64,000 bases of DNA from Formosa undariae (lineage in GTDB: Bacteria > Bacteroidota > Bacteroidia > Flavobacteriales > Flavobacteriaceae), in the NCBI RefSeq assembly GCF_042427615.1, contig NZ_JBHMEZ010000012.1:682001-746000 (forward strand). Direction: 5' to 3'. The notes beneath the pieces are model-generated. The model was given only the letters and a program-made list of their open reading frames with translations, searched no databases and had not been told where the DNA came from. Made by a program: the position numbers and the translations under genes. Shown piece by piece: positions 9,601-16,758 of this stretch (position 1 is the first letter of the stretch; each line of letters starts with the position of its first letter).

Positions 9601-9683
9601 GATAACTGATATCCATCCTGTGCAAATAATGATAGATTGAAAATCAATCCTAACATTAAAATTAGTTTAGTTCTTAATTTCAT
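6675..9683 (-). CDS. SusC/RagA-family TonB-dependent transporter (cluster A)
   Basis: A 1002-residue outer-membrane channel. After a signal peptide (ending LSLFAQ, residue 22) come a carboxypeptidase-regulatory-like domain (GTVTDSGNMPVPGVNVVIDKT), the TonB-box region LDEVVVVGYGTRKKSDITGAV, a plug (about 120-230, GNSSIGASSDPLIVVDG and ATAIYGSRGSGGVILVTTKKG), and a large beta-barrel ending SFSLSLNLKF with a terminal aromatic residue. It imports oligosaccharides with its SusD partner, energised by TonB. No anti-sigma-interacting N-terminal extension is visible, in line with control by the nearby GntR and LacI regulators. The start is supported by the signal peptide. Confidence 0.95.
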   Translation of the reverse strand: MKLRTKLILMLGLIFNLSLFAQDGYQLSGTVTDSGNMPVPGVNVVIDKTTTGAATDFDGNFQLNVKRGDVLHFSYLGYVKQSITITDQTNLNVVLQEDASELDEVVVVGYGTRKKSDITGAVSSVKTDELTAYPTSNAEQALQGRAAGVVVQSNNGGEPGAPIAIKVRGNSSIGASSDPLIVVDGFVGASMPQADDIASMEVLKDASATAIYGSRGSGGVILVTTKKGKSGRLSVEINTTYSIQNTSNRLDLLDANQFAEYQQSFNPGYVQGTENTDWQDEIYTTGNISNNQASFSGGSDKINFYSSINYFTQDGIVVNSGFEKFTFLNNVDAQITDKLTLGMNLFGSRSTKDGISTQSSGEDAIASVNGGGDDVVSLAMRFTPDRGIYDSNGNFTQNSVGDGIENPYAVANEIVNETKSDAFRSNLYASYDILENLNFKTTFGFSTTNENVGYFKPQTFQLSTGGASIATLKRTNILSENYLSYNLEIGKGQLSALAGYSYQKVTNERFAASTQDLLSDDFLWYNLGAGTIQNRKITSSWSESEIQSQFGRLNYDWDDKYLITGTVRRDGASNFAENNKYAIFPSGALGWKISNEDFLKDSNSISSLKLRASYGLTGNQAISPYQSLALLAITEGTEVDAAPSFSVSQEANPDLVWETSYQTNIGVDLGMYNNRINFSFDYYNIDTKDLLLEVSTIPSYTGATNLRVFQNVGEINNKGFEVVLSTRNIVTDDFTWSTDFNWSSNKTEVVSLFNGADIIDGAAPGYFSGKDTYILREGEPVGMFWGHEYTGVYQGGDVPEGSALKGSYREAGDPLFQDVNGDGTIDTNDEQIIGDPNPDWNFGLTNTFRYKNIDLNIFFQGSYGGEILNLTNVQLYNGDSNALTDVLNAWTPENSTSNLPSNKTRDREISSRFVEDGSYVRLKNLSIGYTFPQDIVEKIGMDNLRLAFSGQNLLTFTKYSGLDPEASYFGGSTTATTNAVQGHDFGNYPTIRSFSLSLNLKF

Positions 9684-9720
9684 TTGTAATTTGTTTTGGT
9701 TAATAAATGAATTATTAATT

Positions 9721-9734
9721 TTTGGTTTACCAAA
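9721..9734. promoter_or_regulatory. Candidate FadR/UxuR-type operator 1
   Basis: TTTGGTTTACCAAA, arms TTTGGT and ACCAAA around TT. It matches the TGGT-N2-ACCA core bound by GntR regulators of the UxuR/ExuR/LldR group. It lies 38 bp before the susC start. Confidence 0.65.
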
Positions 9735-9746
9735 CTGGCTGTTTAC

Positions 9747-9760
9747 ACTGGTTTACCAGT
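9747..9760. promoter_or_regulatory. Candidate FadR/UxuR-type operator 2
   Basis: ACTGGTTTACCAGT, arms ACTGGT and ACCAGT around TT. Its centre is exactly 26 bp from operator 1 and just downstream of the possible susC promoter, a position suited to repression. Confidence 0.65.
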
Positions 9761-9769
9761 TTGATAGTG

Positions 9770-9803
9770 CTAATATATGTTATTAAAATGTTAAATGCAC
9801 AAA
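9770..9803 (-). promoter_or_regulatory. Possible susC promoter (Bacteroidota type)
   Basis: On the minus strand TTTG (9803-9800) is followed after 22 bases by TATATTAG (9777-9770), close to the Bacteroidota -33 TTTG and -7 TAnnTTTG elements. Spacing is slightly long and the -7 match imperfect, so this is tentative. Confidence 0.3.
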
Positions 9804-10285
9804 AAATTGTAGAAATAATAAAATTTGACCTGAAAAAAAAATAATCAATAATTATACACCTTAATAATTACTATTATACACATTATAGGACAAGTACACT
9901 ACGTAGTGTGTTGCCATAAACATTAAGAAACCCAACAAATCAAACGTTTTCGAGCAAAAAAAGCATACGTAATTATAAGTAAAATTAGGATAAATTCCCT
10001 TCGTATTACAGCAAACTACCCCCTATTTTTGGACAAAAAGGGGCCTATTCTTTTTTGTTTAAAAAAATAAATCATCACTCCTTATACTTCTATACATTAA
10101 AGATTTGGGCCTTTTTTGTTAACATTTAACACGGATTTGGGAATACATAATTTCAACACTTAAATCCATAAATAACTTGATATTGTGCTAATTTTTAGTT
10201 CGGATAGAGCGGTGTAATACACCAACAAGACGTTTCTTTTTTAATATTTAAAGTATTCGAATTGGGATATATATTTTAAATAATA

Positions 10286-10324
10286 AATCCACCTCTAATA
10301 TTTAGTAAATATAAGAGGTGGATT
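10286..10324. terminator. Long hairpin, distal of two after the TRAP operon
   Basis: AATCCACCTCT pairs with AGAGGTGGATT (11 bp), and after one A/A mismatch six more inner pairs (ATATTT with AAATAT) close on loop AGT. No strong T tract follows, so it may act as an mRNA 3' stabiliser or back-up terminator. Confidence 0.55.
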
Positions 10325-10344
10325 GAGCAGACTTTATAAAATTT

Positions 10345-10380
10345 GAAGACGTTAAAATAATTAGGGGATATAACGTCTTC
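10345..10380. terminator. Hairpin directly after the TRAP operon
   Basis: GAAGACGTTA (10345-10354) pairs perfectly with TAACGTCTTC (10371-10380). It starts 13 bases after the dctM-like stop on the minus strand and is followed there by AAATTTTAT. Confidence 0.6.
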
Positions 10381-10393
10381 GCTTTAAATATTA

Positions 10394-11698
10394 TTATAAA
10401 TCAAATAATCGTGGTAAAAACATTGATATTTCTGGAATATAACACACCATCATTAATACAATAATCATGATGATTAAAAATGGTATTAAAGGTTTTATCA
10501 CTTCAGATACCGATATGTTGGCGACTCCACTACCTACAAACAAAATAGTTCCTACAGGCGGTGTACATAAACCAATACATAAATTAAGCACCATTACAAT
10601 TCCAAAATGAACAGGATCCATACCCAATTCTGTTACCACTGGTAAGAAAATAGGCGTGAATATTAATACTGCTGGCGTGATGTCCATAAACGTTCCTACA
10701 ATTAGTAGAATGATATTTATAATAAAGAAAATAACAAATGGATTACTAAACTGATTCAGTAAAAAATCGCTCATTAGAGCAGGAATGCTTTCAAAAGAAA
10801 ACAACCAAGACATCGCCATAGATGTGCAAATTAAAAACATAACAACTGCTGTTGTTTTTGCACTTGTTAGTAAAACATCTGGAAAATCTTTTACATTAAT
10901 ATCCTTATAAACTAAAGCTAAAATGGCTGCGTATAATACGGCAATTACAGAAGCTTCTGTAGCTGTAAAAATACCAGCAACAATTCCACCAACCACAACT
11001 ACTAATAAAAGTAAGCTAAAAAACGCCTTTTTAAAATAGCCCCAAATTTCGCTAATTGGAGCACGTTCTCCTCTTAAAAAATCTTTTTTAATAGCCACAT
11101 AAGCAACATACCCCATTATAGCTAACCCTAATAAAATACCAGGAACATATCCTGCGATAAATAAAGCTGCAACAGAAGCCGATCCTCCACTTGCCAAGGC
11201 ATAAACAATTAAAATATTACTTGGCGGAATTAATAATCCTGTAGTTGAAGACGTAATATTTACCGACGCACTAAACGACCTCGGGTACCCTTCTTCTTCC
11301 ATACGATCTGTCATAATACTTCCAATTGCAGAGGTTGCAGCAATAGCAGATCCTGAAATGGCACCAAATAACATGGATGCCAATACATTTACATAGGCCA
11401 AACCTCCCGGCAAACTTGCAACAATAGACTTTGCAAAATTTATCAATCTGTTAGCTATACCTCCACGCTTCATAATTTCTCCGGCGAGCACAAAAAACGG
11501 AATCGCTAGTAATGCAAAACTATCTATCCCCGTAATCATACGTTGGGCAATGGTTGTAATACCTGGTAATCTATCAATATTTAAAAGTAAACTTAAAGTT
11601 GTCGAAATACCAATGCTATACGCGACTGGCACTTTTAACATTAATAAAGCGAAAAAAGTTATAAATAAAACGAGAATACTAATTAGTTCTATACTCAT
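10394..11698 (-). CDS. TRAP transporter large permease (DctM type)
   Basis: A 434-residue inner-membrane protein with about twelve hydrophobic segments, typical of DctM, the ion-coupled translocating subunit of TRAP transporters. Family motifs include VPVAYSIGIS near the start, IPFFVLAGEIMKRGGIANRLI, SMLFGAISGSAIAATSAIGSIM, and LIPPSNILIVYALASGGS. It starts one base beyond the stop of the small permease gene and is the last gene of the uronate operon. Together with DctQ- and DctP-like proteins it should import a carboxylate using a sodium gradient; uronate is the likely cargo because the same operon encodes UxaC and UxuA. Confidence 0.93.
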   Translation of the reverse strand: MSIELISILVLFITFFALLMLKVPVAYSIGISTTLSLLLNIDRLPGITTIAQRMITGIDSFALLAIPFFVLAGEIMKRGGIANRLINFAKSIVASLPGGLAYVNVLASMLFGAISGSAIAATSAIGSIMTDRMEEEGYPRSFSASVNITSSTTGLLIPPSNILIVYALASGGSASVAALFIAGYVPGILLGLAIMGYVAYVAIKKDFLRGERAPISEIWGYFKKAFFSLLLLVVVVGGIVAGIFTATEASVIAVLYAAILALVYKDINVKDFPDVLLTSAKTTAVVMFLICTSMAMSWLFSFESIPALMSDFLLNQFSNPFVIFFIINIILLIVGTFMDITPAVLIFTPIFLPVVTELGMDPVHFGIVMVLNLCIGLCTPPVGTILFVGSGVANISVSEVIKPLIPFLIIMIIVLMMVCYIPEISMFLPRLFDL

Positions 11699-11700
11699 AA

Positions 11701-12189
11701 TTAATCGCGAATTTTATTGGTTAATAATCCTGAAATGTGGTACACAGAAAACATCATAATAATTAAACCACTAATTGGTAAAATCATATAAATGTATCCT
11801 AGCGGAATTCTTAATGTTCCTGATAACTGATTTAAATGAAGGGTGATGTATACTAAATTAAAACCTCCAATTACCATCACTATTCCTGCAAATAAGAAGA
11901 CCAGAACCTCTATGGCTACTGATGCTTTTTTCTGAGTTTCAGCAGACCATTTTCTGTATAAAAAGTCCATTGATAAATGTTCGCGTTTTGCATTTAAATA
12001 CGCTGCTCCTAAAATGGATAACCATATTAATGAAAATCTTGCGAATTCTTCTGTAAACGAAAAAGACATTTTTAAAACATAGCGTGAAAACACTTGCCAA
12101 AGCACATCTAAAACTAATAATCCGAAAATAACGACAAGAATTTTTGCCATAGCATTTTCTATCCGTGTAAAAAGGGTATCTATTTTCAT
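11701..12189 (-). CDS. TRAP transporter small permease (DctQ type)
   Basis: A 162-residue protein with four membrane helices, including LVVIFGLLVLDVLWQVFSRYV and the conserved EEFARFSLIWLSILGAAY segment of DctQ. It joins the large permease in the membrane complex. I chose the ATG at 12189 rather than a TTG nine bases upstream, because the ATG lies directly after the stop of the binding-protein gene (12191) and gives a normal DctQ N terminus. Spacing to dctM is two bases, so translation is probably coupled. Confidence 0.92.
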   Translation of the reverse strand: MKIDTLFTRIENAMAKILVVIFGLLVLDVLWQVFSRYVLKMSFSFTEEFARFSLIWLSILGAAYLNAKREHLSMDFLYRKWSAETQKKASVAIEVLVFLFAGIVMVIGGFNLVYITLHLNQLSGTLRIPLGYIYMILPISGLIIMMFSVYHISGLLTNKIRD

Positions 12190-12190
12190 A

Positions 12191-13168
12191 TTATTCAACG
12201 GCTTTTATTCGGTTTACAAGAGGTGATAATTCTGGGTAATCGGCTTCGAAAGTTTCCATAACAGATTCTGTTTTATCTGCAAATAACGACTTGTCTGGAA
12301 TGATAATTTCAACACCAGATTCTTTCGCAATTTTCATAGATTCTAAAACCGACAGTCTCCAATATTCTTTTTGTGCTTCAGCTGATGCATCTGCCGCTTC
12401 TTGCAACCATTGTTGCTCTTCTGCCGTTAAAGTATCCCACCATTTGGTGCTTATAACCAACACATCTGGAATGGATGAATGTTCATCTAAAGTGTAGTAT
12501 TTACTCACTTCGTAATGATTAGAAGACACAAACGATGGCGCATTATTTTCTGCACCATCTACAACGCCTTGCTGAATGGCTGTGTATAATTCGCCATACG
12601 CCATTGGTGTTGCCGAACCGCCTAAAGCATTGACCATGTTTATAGACATCTGGTCGTTCATAACACGGATTTTTAATCCTTTTAAGTCATCTGGTGTTCT
12701 AATTGCTTTTGTTTTAGTATAAAAACTTCTACTTCCCGCATCGTAATAACACAAGCCTCGCAACCAAAAATCACTTCCTTTTTCAAGGATTTCTTTTCCC
12801 ACAGGACCTTCTAACACACTAAACTTATGTGCCTTGTCTCTAAAAACATAGGGAACGGCTAAAACATTATACTCGGGTACAAAATTAGATAAAGTTGCTG
12901 CGCTAACTTTAGCAATAGCAACACTTCCAATTTGAAGTAATTCTAAAACTTCTCGTTCCGATCCCAATTGGGCATCTGGAAAAATCTTAACAACTAATTT
13001 CCCATTAGATTTTTCTTCTAACACTTCTTGAAGTTTCTCTATACCCTGATGCACTGGGTGAGACTGCTGTGCATTATGCGATATAAAGAAGGTTTTTACC
13101 TCGCTTTTTTGTCTACAAGATTGCAAACAAACTACGCTTAAAATGCATATTAATAATTTTAGTTTCAT
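12191..13168 (-). CDS. TRAP transporter substrate-binding protein (DctP type)
   Basis: A 325-residue exported protein with a lipobox-like start (VVCLQSC), so the binding protein is probably a lipoprotein in the periplasm. DctP family hallmarks are present: SHNAQQSHPVHQGIEKL at the mature N terminus, LKGLKIRVM with the conserved carboxylate-binding Arg, and the block LGGSATPMAYGELYTAIQQG followed by VVDGAENN. It starts one base after the uxaC stop. In known TRAP systems this Arg makes a salt bridge to the substrate carboxylate, which suits glucuronate or galacturonate. Confidence 0.93.
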   Translation of the reverse strand: MKLKLLICILSVVCLQSCRQKSEVKTFFISHNAQQSHPVHQGIEKLQEVLEEKSNGKLVVKIFPDAQLGSEREVLELLQIGSVAIAKVSAATLSNFVPEYNVLAVPYVFRDKAHKFSVLEGPVGKEILEKGSDFWLRGLCYYDAGSRSFYTKTKAIRTPDDLKGLKIRVMNDQMSINMVNALGGSATPMAYGELYTAIQQGVVDGAENNAPSFVSSNHYEVSKYYTLDEHSSIPDVLVISTKWWDTLTAEEQQWLQEAADASAEAQKEYWRLSVLESMKIAKESGVEIIIPDKSLFADKTESVMETFEADYPELSPLVNRIKAVE

Positions 13169-13169
13169 A

Positions 13170-14585
13170 TTATTTTTTGAAATTAAAATAGTTTACGGCA
13201 TTATGGTAACAAATATTTTGAACCATAGTTCCCAAAAATTCTATATCGTTTGGCACTAAGCCTTTATTTAAATCCTCTGCAAGAATATCGCATAAAATGC
13301 GTCTAAAATATTCATGTCTAGGAAACGACAAGAAGCTTCTACTATCTGTTAACATCCCAACAAAACGACTTAGTAGTCCCATATTAGAAAGCGTATTTAA
13401 CTGCTTTTCCATCCCATCTTTTTGGTCTAAGAACCACCAACCAGAACCCCATTGCATTTTGCCTGGTGTCCCTCCAGTTTGAAAATTTCCCATCATAGTA
13501 GCGAATACTTCGTTTTGCGACGGATTTAAATTATAAGTAATGGTCTTAGCTAATTGATCGGTTGTATTTAAGGTATTAAATAACTTCGACATAAATTCTG
13601 CCATCGGAAAATCGCCTATAGAATCGCAACCCGCATCTAAGCCCACTTGCTCCACTAAACGACTATTATTGTTTCGAATGGGTCCTAAATGATATTGCTG
13701 AGCCCAATCTAACTTATGATATTGTTTTGCTAAATAAATGAATAAAAACGATCTGTATTTATTGATTTCTAAAGCTGAAAGTGATTCTGAATCTAATCGT
13801 TTTTTAAAAATGACTGATGCGTCTTCTAACGTACAATCTTCTATAGACAAAGCTTCACCAACACCAAAATCTGATAATCGGCAACCATTTTCATTGAAAT
13901 ACGTTAGTCTGGAATCAATCGCTGCAATAAATTCCGAAAAATTAGTGATCTCCGTTTTTGAAGCTATTTCTAACTTTTTCAAATATCCAGAAAACTTATC
14001 CTGACCAATAAAGAATAATTCATCTGCTCTAAACGTCGGGTAGACTTTCGTAAAAAAATCGGCTTTAGCAATTTGTTTATGATACGCTAAATCGTCTGTA
14101 GGATCGTCTGTTGTACACACTACCTCCACATTCATTTGCTCTAAAAGTTGAGCCGGTGTTTTATCTACTAGAATTTTATTTGCTTGCTCGTAAATGGTTT
14201 CAGCAGTACTAGGTTGCAACACCAAATCGATATCGAAATAGCGTTTTAATTCTAGATGTGTCCAATGAAACAACGGGTTCCTTAAGGTATAAGGCACCGT
14301 TTCTGCCCATTTTTTAAACTTATCTGCTTTTGAAGCTGATCCTGTAATAAAATCCTCATCGATACCATTTGCTCGCATACCGCGCCATTTGTAATGGTCG
14401 CCTTGCAACCAAGCATCGGTAAGGTTTTCAATAGGTTTATCTTCAGTAATTTGTTTAGCCGATAAATGATTGTGATAATCAATAATCGGCATATCTTTAG
14501 CATAGTCGTGATATAATACCTCGGCTGCTTTAGAGTTCAGTAAAAAATTATCTTTAATAAATCCTTCAGAATCAATTGGCTTCAT
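13170..14585 (-). CDS. uxaC: Glucuronate (uronate) isomerase
   Basis: A 471-residue cytoplasmic enzyme of the UxaC amidohydrolase-fold family, converting D-glucuronate to D-fructuronate and D-galacturonate to D-tagaturonate. The N-terminal block MPIIDYHNHLS (His 38 and His 40) is the family metal/active-site motif, followed by DHYKWRGMRANGIDEDFITG, VVCTTDDPTDDLAYH, and the C-terminal MLTDSRSFLSFPRHEYFRRILC. I chose the ATG at 14585; an upstream TTG (14609) would overlap uxuA by 23 bases and adds an unusual extension. It is the third gene of the uronate operon, two bases past the uxuA stop. Confidence 0.95.
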   Translation of the reverse strand: MKPIDSEGFIKDNFLLNSKAAEVLYHDYAKDMPIIDYHNHLSAKQITEDKPIENLTDAWLQGDHYKWRGMRANGIDEDFITGSASKADKFKKWAETVPYTLRNPLFHWTHLELKRYFDIDLVLQPSTAETIYEQANKILVDKTPAQLLEQMNVEVVCTTDDPTDDLAYHKQIAKADFFTKVYPTFRADELFFIGQDKFSGYLKKLEIASKTEITNFSEFIAAIDSRLTYFNENGCRLSDFGVGEALSIEDCTLEDASVIFKKRLDSESLSALEINKYRSFLFIYLAKQYHKLDWAQQYHLGPIRNNNSRLVEQVGLDAGCDSIGDFPMAEFMSKLFNTLNTTDQLAKTITYNLNPSQNEVFATMMGNFQTGGTPGKMQWGSGWWFLDQKDGMEKQLNTLSNMGLLSRFVGMLTDSRSFLSFPRHEYFRRILCDILAEDLNKGLVPNDIEFLGTMVQNICYHNAVNYFNFKK

Positions 14586-14586
14586 T

Positions 14587-15762
14587 TTAAATACTTTTAG
14601 AGATTCCAAATTCTAGTCCACGTAATTCCGCAAGCCCTCTTAAACGTCCAATTCCTGAATAGCCTGGATTTGTTTTCTTATTTAAATCATCTAACATCTG
14701 GTGACCATGATCAGGACGCATTGGAATGTTCCAGTCCTTTTTGCCTTCAGCTTTACGTCTACGTTCTTCTAAAACAATGGCTTTTACCACATCATACATG
14801 GGTACATCGCCTTCTAAATGATTGGCTTCATGGAAATTTCCAGCAGCATCACGCTCGGTACTTCTTAAATGAATAAAATGAGCTCGGTCTGCAAAACGTT
14901 TAAAAATCTGAACCAAATCGTTAGATGCAATAACACCTAATGAACCGGTACAAAATGTAATTCCGTTAGCTCTATTTGGAACTTGCTCGAACAAATAGGC
15001 ATAATCTGCTTCGGTACTTACCACACGTGGAAGTCCTAAAATCGGAAATGGTGGATCGTCTGGATGGATACACATAAGCACTTCATTTTGTGAAGCAATA
15101 GGAATAATTTCCTTTAAAAAAGCCACTAAATTTGCCTTTAATGCATGGGCATCGACATCTGCATACGTATCTAAAACCGTTTGGAACTGCTCTAACGTAT
15201 AGCCTTCTTCTGCACCTGGTAATCCTGCAATAATATTGTTTACCAACTGTGTTTTGTCGGCTTCCGTCATGGCTTCAAAATAACGTTTTGCTGTGTCTTT
15301 CTCTGTTTCAGTATATGTAGATTCTGCACCTGGACGTTTCAATAAAAACAATTCGAACGCAGCAAAAGCAGCCGCATCAAAACGTAAGGCACGAGAGCCA
15401 TCGGCTACTTCGTAACTTAAATCGGTACGCGTCCAATCTAATACAGGCATAAAATTATAACATACGATGTGGATGCCACAAGCTGCTAAATTTTGAATAC
15501 TCTGCTTATAATTTTCAATATAGTTCTGAAATTCTCCAGAACGGGTTTTTATCGTTTCATGAACAGGAATACTTTCTACCACACTCCATGTTAATCCTGC
15601 CTGTTCAATAGTTTTTTTACGTTCTAAAATATCTGCTGTATTCCAAACGGTACCGTTAGGAATGTGATGCAATGCCGATACAATTCCTGTTGCACCTGCT
15701 TGTTTTATATCTGCTAAGGTTACCGGATCTTTTGGTCCGTACCATCTCCATGTTTGTTCCAT
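14587..15762 (-). CDS. uxuA: Mannonate dehydratase
   Basis: A 391-residue cytoplasmic enzyme that dehydrates D-mannonate to 2-keto-3-deoxy-D-gluconate (KDG). Family signatures are the N-terminal MEQTWRWYGPKDPVTLADI, IPNGTVW, VCYNFMPVLDWTRTDL, MCIHPDDPPFPILGLPR and the metal-binding MRPDHGHQML near the end, in the usual order of the TIM-barrel UxuA family. Length is normal. It lies 21 bp after the SDR gene and touches uxaC, so the order SDR-uxuA-uxaC covers glucuronate to KDG, except that fructuronate reduction must be done by the SDR. Confidence 0.96.
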   Translation of the reverse strand: MEQTWRWYGPKDPVTLADIKQAGATGIVSALHHIPNGTVWNTADILERKKTIEQAGLTWSVVESIPVHETIKTRSGEFQNYIENYKQSIQNLAACGIHIVCYNFMPVLDWTRTDLSYEVADGSRALRFDAAAFAAFELFLLKRPGAESTYTETEKDTAKRYFEAMTEADKTQLVNNIIAGLPGAEEGYTLEQFQTVLDTYADVDAHALKANLVAFLKEIIPIASQNEVLMCIHPDDPPFPILGLPRVVSTEADYAYLFEQVPNRANGITFCTGSLGVIASNDLVQIFKRFADRAHFIHLRSTERDAAGNFHEANHLEGDVPMYDVVKAIVLEERRRKAEGKKDWNIPMRPDHGHQMLDDLNKKTNPGYSGIGRLRGLAELRGLEFGISKSI

Positions 15763-15783
15763 ACTATTACTAAATATTAATTT

Positions 15784-16611
15784 TTAAACACCACTATATG
15801 CACTAAATCCACCATCGATTGGAATAACAACACCTGTTACAAACGAAGACGCATCATCGCATAAATATAATGTTGTACTAATTAAATCTTCTGGCACACC
15901 ATAACGTCCCATTGGCGTTTGGTCTATAATTTGTTGTCCGCGTTGCGTTAAACTACCATCGGTATTTGTTAATAAGGTTCTATTTTGATCGGTTAGGAAA
16001 AATCCTGGAGCAAGTGCATTTACACGGATTCCAACTTTAGAAAAATGAACTGAAAGCCATTGTGTGAAGTTTGAAACCGCTGCTTTGGCGCCACTATACG
16101 CAGGTATTTTTGTTAATGGTGTAAAGGCATTCATTGAAGAAATATTTAAAACACTACACCCCTTTTTACCAATCATATCTTTTGCAAAGACTTGGGTTGG
16201 TAATAATGTTCCAATAAAGTTCAAGTTAAAAACAAACTCAATGCCTTTAGTATCTAGATCGAAAAATGTTTTAAATCCTTCTGTTGTATTTTTTAAATCT
16301 TCTTCCTCTAAAAACGGATTAGAAGTTGTACCAAGCGGATGGTTTCCTCCGGCTCCATTTACTAAAATATCGACACTTCCGTAAGCCGCATTAATTTTAG
16401 ATTTAGCGTCTTCCAAAGATGCTTTTTCTAAAACATTCGCAACAACACCCATCGCTGTTCCTCCCGCTGCTTCAATCTCTTTAGCAACTTGTTCTGCTGC
16501 TTCTATTTTTAAATCTAATACAGCAATTTTATGCCCTTGTTCTGCCAATGCTTTTGCGAGTGTACTACATAAAACACCTCCGGCTCCTGTTAAAACGACT
16601 ACTTTACTCAT
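15784..16611 (-). CDS. Short-chain dehydrogenase, likely D-fructuronate reductase
   Basis: A 275-residue classical SDR: Rossmann motif TGAGGVLCS (a variant of TGxxxGxG), NGAGGNH in place of NNAG, catalytic Ser in LNISSMNAF and the YSGAK Tyr-Lys pair, and a C terminus GVVIPIDGGFSAYSGV. In Bacteroidota, SDRs of this type next to uxuA are taken to replace the unrelated UxuB and reduce fructuronate to mannonate; that role is inference here. A KduD-like activity on unsaturated-uronate products is an alternative. It is the first gene of the SDR-uxuA-uxaC-TRAP operon and is divergent from lacI across a putative operator pair. Confidence 0.85.
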   Translation of the reverse strand: MSKVVVLTGAGGVLCSTLAKALAEQGHKIAVLDLKIEAAEQVAKEIEAAGGTAMGVVANVLEKASLEDAKSKINAAYGSVDILVNGAGGNHPLGTTSNPFLEEEDLKNTTEGFKTFFDLDTKGIEFVFNLNFIGTLLPTQVFAKDMIGKKGCSVLNISSMNAFTPLTKIPAYSGAKAAVSNFTQWLSVHFSKVGIRVNALAPGFFLTDQNRTLLTNTDGSLTQRGQQIIDQTPMGRYGVPEDLISTTLYLCDDASSFVTGVVIPIDGGFSAYSGV

Positions 16612-16637
16612 ATATGGATTTTATTTATTTAAATTAA

Positions 16638-16691
16638 TTTTCGTGTTCGCACACGCAAATATAAATAATTTTTAGTGTGCGCCCACGAAAA
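16638..16691. promoter_or_regulatory. Paired LacI-type operators in the divergent promoter region
   Basis: CGTGTTCGCACACG (16642-16655, arms CGTGT/ACACG) and, on the opposite strand, CGTGGGCGCACAC (16687-16675) are two copies of one motif about 32 bp apart. Together with flanking TTTTCG and CGAAAA they form a 17-bp inverted repeat with two mismatches. Position between SDR and lacI suggests autoregulation and operon control by the LacI protein. Confidence 0.7.
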
Positions 16692-16758
16692 ACACCAATT
16701 ATTTATAATAAAATGCTTTAATTTGTATTTTCAAATTAATGAACACCAACAAAAAGGC

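Larger units (their letters stand above)
9684..10393. other. 710-bp regulatory region between the TRAP operon end and susC
   Basis: No gene. From left to right: untranslated leader of susC; two FadR-type palindromes (9721-9734 and 9747-9760); a possible promoter; a perfect 14-bp palindrome ACACTACGTAGTGT (9896-9909); AT-rich sequence without recognisable coding; then two hairpins (10286-10324 and 10345-10380) downstream of the TRAP operon. Confidence 0.7.

Noticed and set aside
15784..16611. Calling the SDR KduD
   Set aside because: Its place beside uxuA and uxaC fits fructuronate reductase better, and no KduI is nearby; sequence motifs do not separate the two.
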